From assembly GCA_035267045.1 (NCBI GenBank), contig DATFMH010000069.1, positions 10,360 to 74,359 of the forward strand: 64,000 nt of DNA, given 5' to 3'. The DNA comes from DATFMH01 sp035267045 (GTDB lineage: Bacteria; Bacteroidota; Rhodothermia; Balneolales; DATFMH01). Shown here one piece after another: positions 39,212 to 48,357 of this stretch. Position numbers and translations under genes: made by a program. Each line of letters begins with the position of its first letter. Position 1 is the first letter of the stretch. The notes beneath the pieces were generated by a model. The model made no database searches and was not told where the DNA came from. It was given only the letters and a program-made list of their open reading frames with translations.

Positions 39212-40468
39212 CTACGCTTTTTCGTAAAATTTCATGGCTAATAACAGAAAGGCACTGGCTAATATCCCACATACTACTAAAACGGTCATAAGAGCGTGGG
39301 CCACTCCGTTCGGTCCGGTATAAACATTGTCGATGAGATAACCGGTTAACGGCGGACCAAAACCGAATCCTATAATACTGATGACAAACAGGTAAATTCC
39401 CCCGGCAAGTGCACGCATTCCGGGTGTAACCAGATCCTGAATGATGGCAGGAGCAACACCATTATAAGATGATGCAATACTGGCTCCCACCCCGATAAGA
39501 ATCAACGCTTCCAATCCATTATCGGCATATAAACCGGCATAAAACAACGGCAGACAGGCGATACCGGCTAAGATACCCATCCAGAATCGATATTTAGGGT
39601 TTCTTCGTGCCAGAACATCGGCCATTTTACCTGAGAGCATGATTGTGATACCTGTCAAAAACATGAACCAACCGTAATGCGGTAATAACAACGGGGCCTT
39701 GAAACGGTCCACAAAAATATTACTGATAAAACTTAATAACGAATACCCGGAAAATGCCAAAAAGGCAAAACCAATATTATGAAAAACGATAGCCGGTCGC
39801 CCGATCATGTATTTTAAAACAGCCTTCAAAGGCGGGGCCTCTTCCGATTTCTTTTGTTCGGATATACCGCGAGGCAACTCTCTGATATACAAATATGCGA
39901 TAACTGCCAGTATAATCCCCGGAGTACCGACGGTCAGAAATGCCGTACGCCAGCTATAAAGCTCACCGATATAACCACCAACCAAAAATGACAGGCCGAT
40001 CCCGATGAATATTCCGGAGGAGTAGATGGATATGACCGTTGCGCGTTGGGACGGCTTAAAATAATCAGACAACAGGGAATAGGCCGCGGGGCTACAGGCC
40101 GCCTCATTAATACCAACTATTACACGTGCGAAGAGAAGAATGCCGAATGTCGCGGCAAAACCGCTCAAAATCGTTGCAAAACTCCAGATTAATAATCCCC
40201 CGGCTATAATAAGGCGACGGGAATAAACATCGGCGAGGCGTCCCATGGGTATGCCGAATATGGCATAGAAGAAAGAAAATGCCGTTCCGTACAGATAGCC
40301 GATTTGTAAATTGGATATATTCAGGTCTTTCCGGATTTGAGTACCGAGTACGGCCACTATCTGCCGGTCAACAAAGTTGATCGTATAAATGAGTGTTAAT
40401 AGGACCAATATGCCAATAGCATATTTACTGCCTATCTTTTTTTTAGCATCCTGAATTGAAACCGGCAT
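39212..40468 (-). CDS. MFS transporter (spinster-like)
   Basis: 418 residues with twelve membrane helices. The helix 1 start NFVDRQIVAVLG is typical of the spinster/anion-cation branch and the loop 2-3 motif A is GRLADVYSRR. Substrate unknown. Flanked by spacers, so monocistronic. It lies between the second MORN gene and the gld operon, whose DUF4340 end has a relic on the other side of the MORN gene. Confidence 0.85.
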   Translation of the reverse strand: MPVSIQDAKKKIGSKYAIGILVLLTLIYTINFVDRQIVAVLGTQIRKDLNISNLQIGYLYGTAFSFFYAIFGIPMGRLADVYSRRLIIAGGLLIWSFATILSGFAATFGILLFARVIVGINEAACSPAAYSLLSDYFKPSQRATVISIYSSGIFIGIGLSFLVGGYIGELYSWRTAFLTVGTPGIILAVIAYLYIRELPRGISEQKKSEEAPPLKAVLKYMIGRPAIVFHNIGFAFLAFSGYSLLSFISNIFVDRFKAPLLLPHYGWFMFLTGITIMLSGKMADVLARRNPKYRFWMGILAGIACLPLFYAGLYADNGLEALILIGVGASIASSYNGVAPAIIQDLVTPGMRALAGGIYLFVISIIGFGFGPPLTGYLIDNVYTGPNGVAHALMTVLVVCGILASAFLLLAMKFYEKA

Positions 40469-40769
40469 GTAGTAATAAAAGGGATAAAAATTTCATATAA
40501 TCAAAGCTAAAAAATAGCAGATATTCATGATTTGTACGAACATTAATAGATTTAAATATACCTATTGAATTGAACGGGGACTATGGAGACGATACGGATT
40601 TTCTCGAACAAAAAATATTATGCAGAGACGTGCCATGACCTTTTCCTACGAGCGTTATATGCCAATTGTTGGCAATCCGAAGCCTGATAAGGTTGGATTA
40701 TTTTAAATCAGCAACGAGATATATATAGCCCAAGTTGTCTTTTAGTAATTTATAATAACACCTTTCTGG

Positions 40770-40790
40770 ATCCTGAATCAAGTTCAGGAT
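40770..40790. repeat. Extragenic hairpin repeat
   Basis: ATCCTGAA / TTCAGGAT with a 5-base loop, followed by GAC; this resembles a well-known extragenic repeat unit (GGATCCTGAATCAAGTTCAG type) seen in many Gram-negative genomes. One copy in the window. Confidence 0.6.
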
Positions 40791-40880
40791 GACTATATTT
40801 TGATGGGTTCTTGCTATTATAGCCTGAATATCTAAATTGAATTCCCATCCCTCATTCTCCCATATCAGGTTTTTATTGAA

Positions 40881-40912
40881 AAAGGCTACCATGTTGTAAC
40901 ACAGTAGCCTTT
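40881..40912 (-). terminator. Terminator of the GldA-F-G/DUF4340 operon
   Basis: AAAGGCTACCATGTT / AACACAGTAGCCTTT (13 of 15 pairs), read on the minus strand and followed by TTTTT. A diverged copy is at 38162-38193. Confidence 0.75.
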
Positions 40913-40939
40913 AACATAATTACCTGGTCTTATCTGATA

Positions 40940-41881
40940 TTATTTCTTCTTATTCATAATCAGGTCTTGTTTGCGTTTGAGAATCTGATCTTTTATGGTC
41001 GATTTATTCTTTGTGAAAACATATGGATAATTACTCGCCGTAAGGATATACATGTTTTTATCCTTTTTATCAGGTTTGATTTTGAGCGTATTGGAAGTTC
41101 CGTTATCCATCTGAAGATCTATTTGATACAATGGGGTACCAAAATCCGACGGTTTAATCGAGTCTTTGAATCCATCCGCTCTTAAATCCGCCAAATTCTG
41201 AATAATATTTGTTGTCATACTCGTTTTAAGCGAATCACTTCCATACATCCAGAGATTTTTACCGGCATTAGTCATGCTATAGGAGCTGTCGGCCGGGAAT
41301 TTCATGTCCACCTGTTTAACAGCCGTCTTATCGATGGTCCATATTTTCTTATCCCGCCAGTCATCCGGTTTCTGATTATACATGGCTGACAAATAACCAT
41401 CAACGGTGTAAACGATATCTTTACCCGCCGGCCTTACATAGGTATTCATCGAGCGCCGGCTGGCAAAAGCAAAACGCCCGAGTATTATACTGGCCAACTG
41501 GTTACCACCATTAAAGAAAGTGACTTTTGTGCCAGTCGTATCAACCTGATACCGGGTGAATGATTTTTTATCCCGTGTAACAATGGCGTTAGGCATCAGG
41601 CCTGTTAACTGGCCAATGGCCCGATCAACCTGGTTCTTATCCGCGGGATACAATTGTTCATTATGCCCGCGAACTTCCCACTTCCCTTTCTGCTTCAACA
41701 GGGTGACCTTCCCGTTTTTTGGGGTATTAATCTGAATCTTATCGACTTTTGCCGAATCCAGCTTAATCACGGCAGATTGCAATCCCTTACTCGACGAGCC
41801 ATTTCCCGTCAATTTTACTATTCCTGTTAATACCAGTAAAACAGCGAACAGAGCTAATAATGTTTTAGTTGCGTTACTCAT
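40940..41881 (-). CDS. DUF4340 protein
   Basis: 313 residues with an N-terminal anchor (residues ~6-24) and a periplasmic domain of the DUF4340 type (VDKIQINTPKNGKVTLLKQKGKWEV at the start, KDQILKRKQDLI at the end). Eleven bases after the GldG-like gene. In FCB genomes DUF4340 proteins commonly follow this ABC set, so it is probably an auxiliary periplasmic factor of the complex. Its last ~90 bases have a relic copy at 38205. Confidence 0.85.
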   Translation of the reverse strand: MSNATKTLLALFAVLLVLTGIVKLTGNGSSSKGLQSAVIKLDSAKVDKIQINTPKNGKVTLLKQKGKWEVRGHNEQLYPADKNQVDRAIGQLTGLMPNAIVTRDKKSFTRYQVDTTGTKVTFFNGGNQLASIILGRFAFASRRSMNTYVRPAGKDIVYTVDGYLSAMYNQKPDDWRDKKIWTIDKTAVKQVDMKFPADSSYSMTNAGKNLWMYGSDSLKTSMTTNIIQNLADLRADGFKDSIKPSDFGTPLYQIDLQMDNGTSNTLKIKPDKKDKNMYILTASNYPYVFTKNKSTIKDQILKRKQDLIMNKKK

Positions 41882-41892
41882 AGAATCACTAC

Positions 41893-43473
41893 TTATAGTC
41901 CTTGTTCAATCCATCGGCGTCTGCGCGACTTCTTCCGTTCGTACCGGAAAAAACCATAACCTAATACCAGGAGTATGGGTAGAAAGACATTCACATACTT
42001 AAGCACTGCTTTGGTATTATCACTAACGATCTTCAGTGGCCTGTTTGTGATACCTTTGGTCCGAAGTGCGATTAACCCCGTATCATCGGCCAGCCAATCA
42101 ACGCTGTTGACCATCAGATTGATATTATCATCAGGCAGTTTCTGTTGATTTGGGCGAACGCCGTTTACTACAAAATCACCGTCACCAATCACGATCATTG
42201 AAGTCGGCACACTTTTCTTCAGCCGTAAGTGCAGACTATCAACTCCGGCATATGCAGAAGTAAACCTCCCTTTTATGAGTGCGGCCAAAGGCAATTTCGG
42301 GCTTTTGAATTCATCTTTATTCCAGTTTTGAAATGGATTAACATTCATATATCCTCTTGCCATACCTGATTTTTCGGAACTCCTGGCCAACACCGTGATC
42401 TTCTGAGAGGAATCGGCTTTTGAAATATTCAACGACGAAACAAATTTAAATACCACCGATTCCAGGCCCTTGGTGATCGGGTTGTCTCCAAAATGGGTTA
42501 TTATGGGTATGTAAGGATAGCGAACCCGGTTCACGAATTGGAATCCACCCTGTTGTTGGCGAACACCTATGGAGCTGCTGCTAACGTCCCTGACCAAATC
42601 GGCATTGATAGGTAAATGATAATTGGCCAACAGCTTATTTATACCGATATCTTCGGGAACTGCCATTCCCCGTTGAATATTAGCCTGTACTTCATTAATC
42701 GCGAAGACTGCTTTTCCACCGGCCATGATATATTGATCTATGGCTTGCAGCTCTTTCGGTTTTAATTTCTGTTTGGGAGCAATAACCATCAGCACTTCTA
42801 TATTTGCCGGAACCTGGGTGGTATCCAATCCGGTTACATTCACAACATCATATTCCTGGTTCAGTTCCTGCATGAGTTGCGGCATAGCCCTCTGACCCGG
42901 TTCTCCATCACCCTGCAACAGCCCGATTTTGGGTTTCTTCTTGATTGTCAGGCGCTTGATGGTACTGGCTATCGTATATTCCATCGCCGTACCGGGTTTT
43001 ACAACCGGGATAATTTGTCGTTTACCTTCATACTGAAATATGGCTCCAAGGTAAGCACGTTTCTGTGAGACCTGATCCCGTTTACGTACATCAACCATTA
43101 CCGGGCGTATACCGGCCTTTTGAGCTTTCTGTTCCGTCTGGTCATTTTTATTGGGATTAATAAATTTATATTCCACATTACCACCGGAATAGGTACGGAA
43201 CTCATCCAAAAGATTCCGGAACTGATCCTGTACCATCGTTAATCGGGGTGGAAGCTGACCGGAAAAATATGCGGTAACAGTCACCGGATCTTTGATTGTT
43301 TTGGCAATCTCCTTACTCGGTTTCGATAAGGTATATTCGTGGTTATCCGTTAAATCAAGCCTGAGTATCACACCCGAAACGAGGTAATTCAATAAGAACA
43401 GGCATCCAATAACCAGGAATATCTGAAATATCGACTCTTTTTTATTCTGTAAAAAACCGTCAAACCAATTCAT
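41893..43473 (-). CDS. gldG: GldG-like ABC-associated protein
   Basis: About 526 residues. I place the start at ATG 43473 (AAGGAGG upstream, ATGA overlap with the permease) rather than the TTG six bases earlier. A membrane helix at ~15-37, then a large periplasmic domain (GLLQGDGEPGQRAMPQL; FAINEVQANIQRG; VSRKFVSSLN-like) and a C-terminal helix (FLPILLVLGYGFF) before a basic tail. This is the GldG/intraflagellar-transport-like (DUF4350/ABC_transp_aux) architecture. Works with the GldA and GldF partners upstream. Confidence 0.85.
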   Translation of the reverse strand: MNWFDGFLQNKKESIFQIFLVIGCLFLLNYLVSGVILRLDLTDNHEYTLSKPSKEIAKTIKDPVTVTAYFSGQLPPRLTMVQDQFRNLLDEFRTYSGGNVEYKFINPNKNDQTEQKAQKAGIRPVMVDVRKRDQVSQKRAYLGAIFQYEGKRQIIPVVKPGTAMEYTIASTIKRLTIKKKPKIGLLQGDGEPGQRAMPQLMQELNQEYDVVNVTGLDTTQVPANIEVLMVIAPKQKLKPKELQAIDQYIMAGGKAVFAINEVQANIQRGMAVPEDIGINKLLANYHLPINADLVRDVSSSSIGVRQQQGGFQFVNRVRYPYIPIITHFGDNPITKGLESVVFKFVSSLNISKADSSQKITVLARSSEKSGMARGYMNVNPFQNWNKDEFKSPKLPLAALIKGRFTSAYAGVDSLHLRLKKSVPTSMIVIGDGDFVVNGVRPNQQKLPDDNINLMVNSVDWLADDTGLIALRTKGITNRPLKIVSDNTKAVLKYVNVFLPILLVLGYGFFRYERKKSRRRRWIEQGL

Positions 43474-44192
43474 GACCAAACCCTCCTTCTTAGTGACACT
43501 GTTGCCAGAACCATTCCGAGAAGAATGAGTGATAACATATAGATGACATCGGCGAAACTGATTACGCCTCGTGACATCTGGTGGAAATGGGTGGACAAAC
43601 TCAAATATGAGAAGAAATTTGCCAGCATACCCGGGACCAGGGAGTTCAGCATATTAAATAGAAATTGAAAGAAAAAAGCTATGAATAAACTCAGAATAAA
43701 AGCTACTATTTGATTGCTGGTCAGGCTGGATGAAAAGACACCGATACTGACATAAACACCGCTTATTAAGAGCAATGATATATAACCACCTATCACCGCT
43801 CCGTTATCTATATTTCCCAAATTGGCCACGGTTATATAATAGATGACGGTGGGAATCAATGAAAATACAATCAACAGCCATGATGCAAACCATTTACCAA
43901 CCACGATCTGAAGATCAGTGACAGGTTTGGTTGCAAGCAATTCCAGAGTCCCGCTGCGCCGTTCTTCGGCTAAAGTGCGCATTGTAACAGCGGGAATGAA
44001 AAAGAACAGTGTCCAAAACGAAACACCGAAGAAAGCGGACAGGGATGCCTGTCCCTGAAAAAATATATCGGTACCGAAAAGCCAGGTAAACACACCACTG
44101 AGGCCTAAAAAAACGATAATAATAATATAAGCCATCAGGGAATCGAAAAATGAACTGACTTCCCGTTTACAAATGGTTATGATATTATGCAT
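43470..44192 (-). CDS. gldF: GldF-like ABC-2 permease
   Basis: 240 residues with six membrane helices, typical of the ABC-2 permease NosY/GldF group (RRSGTLELLATKPVTDLQIVVGKW in the loop after helix 2). It starts 23 bases after the ATPase and overlaps the GldG-like gene by ATGA. In Bacteroidota, GldA/F/G are needed for gliding, but in many FCB bacteria the set has other, unknown roles. Confidence 0.88.
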   Translation of the reverse strand: MHNIITICKREVSSFFDSLMAYIIIIVFLGLSGVFTWLFGTDIFFQGQASLSAFFGVSFWTLFFFIPAVTMRTLAEERRSGTLELLATKPVTDLQIVVGKWFASWLLIVFSLIPTVIYYITVANLGNIDNGAVIGGYISLLLISGVYVSIGVFSSSLTSNQIVAFILSLFIAFFFQFLFNMLNSLVPGMLANFFSYLSLSTHFHQMSRGVISFADVIYMLSLILLGMVLATVSLRRRVWS

Positions 44193-44215
44193 AGGGTTTA
44201 ACTGTTTTGTTTATG

Positions 44216-45139
44216 TTAATTCACCGTTAGTTCCCTAAAAATATCTTCCAGGCTGGTTTTTATTGGTGTCATCTGCATTAACACCCAGTTTTTATCAACA
44301 CATAACCTGAAAATATCTTCCTGAGGATTGATATCCGGTTTGGAGTCCACATACCAGAAGTCATCCTCTTTATCTGCCGGCACCACTGATGCCACGCTCG
44401 AAAGTTTCAACAGAGAATCGCCCACTGAGTCTCCATTCTTTATCTGGACAAGTATTCTGTCGCCTGTCGATGCACGGCGGCTTAATTCTTCTGTGGTTCC
44501 GTTTGCTACAAGTGTGCCCCTGTTAATTATCAGGATACGATCGCAGGTCATTTCGACCTCCTTCAGAATATGAGAACTAAGCATTACAGTCTTCTCACGT
44601 CCTATATCTTTGATCAATTGTCGTATCTCAACAATTTGATTCGGGTCCAACCCTGTTGTGGGCTCATCCAGAATTAATACATCCGGATCATGAATAAGTG
44701 CTTGTGCCAGTCCTACACGCTGTCGATAACCTTTAGACAACTCACCAATGTTTTTATGCATCTCGTGACCCAATCCACAAATCTCAATCATTTTACGAAT
44801 TCGCTGATCGATTTTATCGGAAGGAACACGTTGTAATTCGGCGGCATATCGCAGGTAATCCACTATGCTCATATCGAGATAAAGGGGATTATTTTCGGGA
44901 AGGTACCCTATTCGTCGTCGAACTTCGTTGGCGTGTTGTGCAATGTTATAACCGTCGAGTGATACGCTGCCCTGAGTGGGATTCAGGTAACAGGTGATGA
45001 TTTTCATCGTGGTACTCTTCCCGGCGCCGTTCGGGCCCAGGAAACCAAGTATCTCACCGGTTTTAACTTCAAATGATATGTTATCTACCGCTTTCTGAGG
45101 ACCATAAACTTTTGTCAAGTTCTCAACCGATATGGCCAT
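44216..45139 (-). CDS. gldA: GldA-like ABC ATPase
   Basis: 307 residues. Walker A GPNGAGKSTT, signature LSKGYRQRVGLAQ and Walker B VLILDEPTTGLDP. The C-terminal ~80 residues are the extra domain of multidrug/GldA-type ATPases. First gene of the GldA-F-G-DUF4340 operon. No other gld gene is adjacent, but gldC is at 47926. Confidence 0.9.
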   Translation of the reverse strand: MAISVENLTKVYGPQKAVDNISFEVKTGEILGFLGPNGAGKSTTMKIITCYLNPTQGSVSLDGYNIAQHANEVRRRIGYLPENNPLYLDMSIVDYLRYAAELQRVPSDKIDQRIRKMIEICGLGHEMHKNIGELSKGYRQRVGLAQALIHDPDVLILDEPTTGLDPNQIVEIRQLIKDIGREKTVMLSSHILKEVEMTCDRILIINRGTLVANGTTEELSRRASTGDRILVQIKNGDSVGDSLLKLSSVASVVPADKEDDFWYVDSKPDINPQEDIFRLCVDKNWVLMQMTPIKTSLEDIFRELTVN

Positions 45140-45362
45140 ATCATCAAATTTTTAGATTCGAGTTCTATTGAAATATCACACATTAACCCGGATCGAACCT
45201 CACTTCAAACCAGGAATTTAATGTTCAATAACGCGTTATCTAACGGGAGGATAATTGTAAAATTGTATATGAATCCCATTTTTTTGAATTGACATTTTTT
45301 GCTTTTTCGTTTGACGGTTTTATAATGCTTTAGAATTATTAACTCAACTTAATAAAGAAGGA

Positions 45363-46067
45363 ATGGCTGACAGTAAAAAAAGCAAACCCAAATTACCCCG
45401 GAAATCGAAGAAACAACTGGAACACGCACAGGAATTACTCGAAGCCCTTTATGAAGAATATCCGGGTGCTGAATGCGCTTTACATCATCGCAATGCCTTT
45501 GAATTATTGATTGCAACCATTTTAAGCGCCCAGTGTACCGATGAACGCGTCAATAAAGTGACCCCACAATTATTTAAAGATTATCCTTCGCCCGAGGCTT
45601 TTGCCGAAGCGGATATTCACGATATCGAAGAGGCCGTCAGATCAACGGGTTTTTATCGTAATAAAGCCAAATCCATTAAGACTTCTTCTCAAATCATTGT
45701 TGAGAAATTTGACAGTAAAGTCCCCGAAACGATGAAAGATCTATTGAGCCTGAGAGGTGTTGCCCGTAAAACAGCTAATGTGGTTCTAGGCAATGCCTAC
45801 GGGAAAAATGTTGGGGTAGTGGTAGATACGCATGTGAAACGACTTTCCAACCGATTTGGTTTAACTAAACATAAAAACACGGATAAAATAGAAAAGGACC
45901 TGATGGCGTTGTTCCCACAGGAACATTGGACTAATTTGGCGCATCTGCTAATTCAGCATGGCCGAAATGCCTGTAAAGCCAGGATGTCATCAGCACCTGA
46001 CCACCCGGTCTGTAACAAGTTCGGTGTCAATTGTGAATATTGTAAAAATAAAGAGAGACAGGAATAA
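45363..46067 (+). CDS. nth: Endonuclease III
   Basis: 234 residues with a basic N-terminal extension (~20). The helix-hairpin-helix (LLSLRGVARKTANVVLG) carries the catalytic Lys, and VVVDTHVKRL the catalytic Asp. The Fe-S cysteines at the C-terminus read C-X12-C-X6-C-X2-C instead of the usual C-X6-C-X2-C-X5-C, so cluster ligation is unusual or altered. A bifunctional glycosylase/AP lyase for oxidised pyrimidines. Six bases precede the Memo gene. Confidence 0.93.
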   Translation: MADSKKSKPKLPRKSKKQLEHAQELLEALYEEYPGAECALHHRNAFELLIATILSAQCTDERVNKVTPQLFKDYPSPEAFAEADIHDIEEAVRSTGFYRNKAKSIKTSSQIIVEKFDSKVPETMKDLLSLRGVARKTANVVLGNAYGKNVGVVVDTHVKRLSNRFGLTKHKNTDKIEKDLMALFPQEHWTNLAHLLIQHGRNACKARMSSAPDHPVCNKFGVNCEYCKNKERQE

Positions 46068-46073
46068 ATATAA

Positions 46074-47327
46074 ATGAGCGATTTAATTTTTAATTCTGTG
46101 AATACACCGATTCCGGGCCTTCGGAATGACCTGGATATCATGCCTATTCAACATGAGGGAGCAGAGTATCTTTATTTTTATGATATGCTGGGATATACTC
46201 CGGACAACTTTGTCCTGAAACGAGAGACATCATATTTCCTTTCAATGTTCGATGGGGAAAAAAGTGTGACCGATATTATTCACCAAATACCCCAAAATGG
46301 TGATTCGATAAGAAAACACGATCTACTCGATTTTATTCAATTTTTGGACAGTAACCTTTTGCTCAGGTCGGACCACTTCAAAGCTTTTTCTAATGAAAGA
46401 GAACTGAAATTTGAAGAAAGTGATGTACGTCCACCAAGTTGCGCCGGGGGATCTTACCCGGCTGATCCCGTGGAGCTAAGAGCAATGCTTGAAGAACATT
46501 TTTCAAAGTTAGATTCTGCCGAACCCGTTGACAATATCAAAGCACTGTATGCGCCACATATCGATCCTCGTGTGGGATTGAAAAGCTATATCAAAGCTTT
46601 TGCACCTTTAAAGAATGTTCAACCCAAACGGGTTGTTTTGATTGCTACTTCTCATTACGCCGGACTTTATGGATCTATTTATCAAAACAAACCCTTCATC
46701 GGCAGTCATAAACATTTTGAAACGCCGCTCGGACGTATTCCAAATGACCGAGAAGGTATGGAGCTCATCAGAAACAATGCCTCAGAATTTGGTGTCTCAT
46801 TACAGGACAGAGCTCATCGTATAGAACACAGTATTGAATTGCATCTGATCTTTCTACAATATTTATGGGAACATGATTTTACGCTGTTACCTATTTTAGC
46901 GGGCAGTTTTGATGAGCTTTTATATTTGGATAATGGCCACACTGCAAAAAAAATTGATAATATGACGGATTTTCTAAGAAACACATATGGCTCCGACGAT
47001 GAGACGTTGTTCCTTATCAGTGGAGATCTCGCCCATTTTGGAAAAAAATTCGGAGACCCTCAACCGGCAAGTAACTATTTTGAAGAAGTCCAAAAGTTTG
47101 ACCAACAGTTCCTTGATAAGGCTACTAAAGCAGCTCCTGATCAGATTATTCATCTAATGCGAAATTCCATGGACCGCTATCGTATTTGCGGATTTCCACC
47201 GTTGTTAACATTCTTGAAATCTATCCCAAATGTGAAAGGGAAAGTCTTATCATACGATCTATGGGATGAAACGGAACGGGATAGTGCCGTAACATTTGGT
47301 TCGGTTTTGTATACCACAATTCAATGA
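46074..47327 (+). CDS. Memo-family protein with an N-terminal extension
   Basis: 417 residues, co-transcribed with nth. Residues ~120-417 are the MEMO1/AmmeMemoRadiSam-B fold, with metal residues in APHIDPRVG, ATSHYAGLYG and the conserved Cys in RYRICGFPP. The N-terminal ~110 residues (LKRETSYFLSMFDGEKSVTDIIHQIPQ) look like a PqqD-type small wing domain. The radical SAM and AMMECR1 partners of the AmmeMemoRadiSam trio are not next to it. Activity unknown. Confidence 0.8.
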   Translation: MSDLIFNSVNTPIPGLRNDLDIMPIQHEGAEYLYFYDMLGYTPDNFVLKRETSYFLSMFDGEKSVTDIIHQIPQNGDSIRKHDLLDFIQFLDSNLLLRSDHFKAFSNERELKFEESDVRPPSCAGGSYPADPVELRAMLEEHFSKLDSAEPVDNIKALYAPHIDPRVGLKSYIKAFAPLKNVQPKRVVLIATSHYAGLYGSIYQNKPFIGSHKHFETPLGRIPNDREGMELIRNNASEFGVSLQDRAHRIEHSIELHLIFLQYLWEHDFTLLPILAGSFDELLYLDNGHTAKKIDNMTDFLRNTYGSDDETLFLISGDLAHFGKKFGDPQPASNYFEEVQKFDQQFLDKATKAAPDQIIHLMRNSMDRYRICGFPPLLTFLKSIPNVKGKVLSYDLWDETERDSAVTFGSVLYTTIQ

Positions 47328-47382
47328 TCAATTAACAATTATCAGTAAACAATGTGTTGATTCATAAATAAGGTTGACAGAA

Positions 47383-47796
47383 TTAATTAAGTATTAATTG
47401 TTTGGAACCGGTTAACCGGTTCCAAACAGGTTCAAAATAATCAGAATACTTTCCTTTTTCTAATTCTTTACTAAATTGATCCGGACTTAAATGATCTGGA
47501 AGCACATGGTGAGGTTTTTCACTGTTATAAGCATGTACCGCCCGTTTTACCTCCCGGACTAACTCCCGTTTCGTGGTAATGGTGCGATGATCCAGATAAT
47601 TGCGTTTCATCGTTCGATTAATCCGCTCGCAATAGGCATTCTCCCAGGCATGGCCCGAATAACTATGGCGCATACCATGCTCCTGCAAATACGCGTCAAA
47701 GACTTCGCCCAGGTATTGGGTGTTAATGCCTGTGATGGTTCCTGTCAAGTAAAAAATGATCTTTATCTCGTTACTTTCCTGTGGGGTGTAACGCAC
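47383..47796 (-). mobile_element. IS3/IS481-type transposase remnant
   Basis: 137 codons. Residues ~25-115 match the C-terminal half of an integrase-core transposase: QYLGEVFDAYLQEHGMRHSYS, then WENAYCERINRTMKRNYL with the catalytic Glu, and VHAYNSEKPHH. The first two catalytic Asp and the helix-turn-helix region are missing, and the N-terminal ~25 codons look unrelated, so this is a dead fragment. No inverted ends were seen. Confidence 0.75.
47400..47427. repeat. 28-base perfect palindrome
   Basis: GTTTGGAACCGGTT followed by its exact reverse complement. It overlaps the end of the transposase fragment and may act as a terminator or be part of an element end. Confidence 0.75.
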
Positions 47797-47800
47797 AATT

Positions 47801-47815
47801 GGACGCTCTGCGTCC
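47801..47815. repeat. Short perfect hairpin (REP-like)
   Basis: GGACGC TCT GCGTCC: a perfect 6-base stem at the upstream edge of the transposase fragment, of the ACGCAGAGCGT type seen in extragenic repeats of several phyla. Confidence 0.6.
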
Positions 47816-47925
47816 TGTAATATTTAAAATGGTATAAATGGACAAAATGTGCCCCAGCCGTATGTTGCCAGGCACAGCCTCATAACGAGATCCATTGTTC
47901 ATTGCTAATTGATCATTGATCACTG

Positions 47926-48267
47926 TTATTTGTCCCACTTGGCTATTTCCATTTTCTCGGCAAAATAATCACAGAAATCTCTCATATCCCCTACAATTCG
48001 GTCATCATTGATGGATTTTTCGAGTGTATCCGACATGCCTACCAAAACCTGATGAAAGAAAATTTTCATCTCATCCTGTACCATATCACGAGTCCATAAA
48101 TCGAGGCGGAGTGTATTCTTGTGTTCGTGATCCCACAATGAAAGAATCATGGATTTACAAGGAATGGGTGTGTCTTCACCGGAGTCGTCGGCATCCCATT
48201 CTATGTTTTTGGGAACATTCTCATCATCAAGTTCTACTGTGATCTTTATCTCTTTTTTTGTCGACAT
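47926..48267 (-). CDS. gldC: GldC, gliding-motility-associated protein
   Basis: 113 residues. KITVELDDENVPKNIEWDADDSG at the start, LDLWTRDMVQDEMKIFFHQVL in the middle and MRDFCDYFAEKMEI at the end match GldC throughout. GldC is a small cytosolic protein first linked to gliding and found across Bacteroidota-like phyla without gliding, so the role here is uncertain. It is separated from the gld ABC operon by nth, the Memo gene and an IS remnant, and follows rluD. Confidence 0.9.
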   Translation of the reverse strand: MSTKKEIKITVELDDENVPKNIEWDADDSGEDTPIPCKSMILSLWDHEHKNTLRLDLWTRDMVQDEMKIFFHQVLVGMSDTLEKSINDDRIVGDMRDFCDYFAEKMEIAKWDK

Positions 48268-48357
48268 ACCACTTATTCTTTACTAATTATGTTATTTAAA
48301 ATCTTGTTGCTATTAGCTTAGATTCAATCCCGGTATAATACCTTCCCGGATTGATGT

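Larger units (their letters stand above)
40469..40939. other. Spacer between the MFS gene and the gld operon
   Basis: 471 bases with a terminator for the operon (40881-40912) and an extragenic hairpin (40770-40790). The 64-codon frame at 40698-40892 runs through the hairpin and is spurious. Confidence 0.55.

Noticed and set aside
40698..40892. 64-codon open frame on the minus strand
   Set aside because: It runs through an extragenic hairpin and ends inside the operon terminator; its NLIQDP-type peptide is just a translation of the repeat.
45289..45326. sigma-70-like TTGACA and TATAAT upstream of nth
   Set aside because: The boxes are 26 bases apart, too far for a standard promoter, so only chance AT-rich matches.
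40940..48267. A gliding-motility machine
   Set aside because: GldA/F/G-like, DUF4340 and GldC occur in many non-gliding FCB bacteria; the essential GldK-N and SprA genes are not seen in the window.
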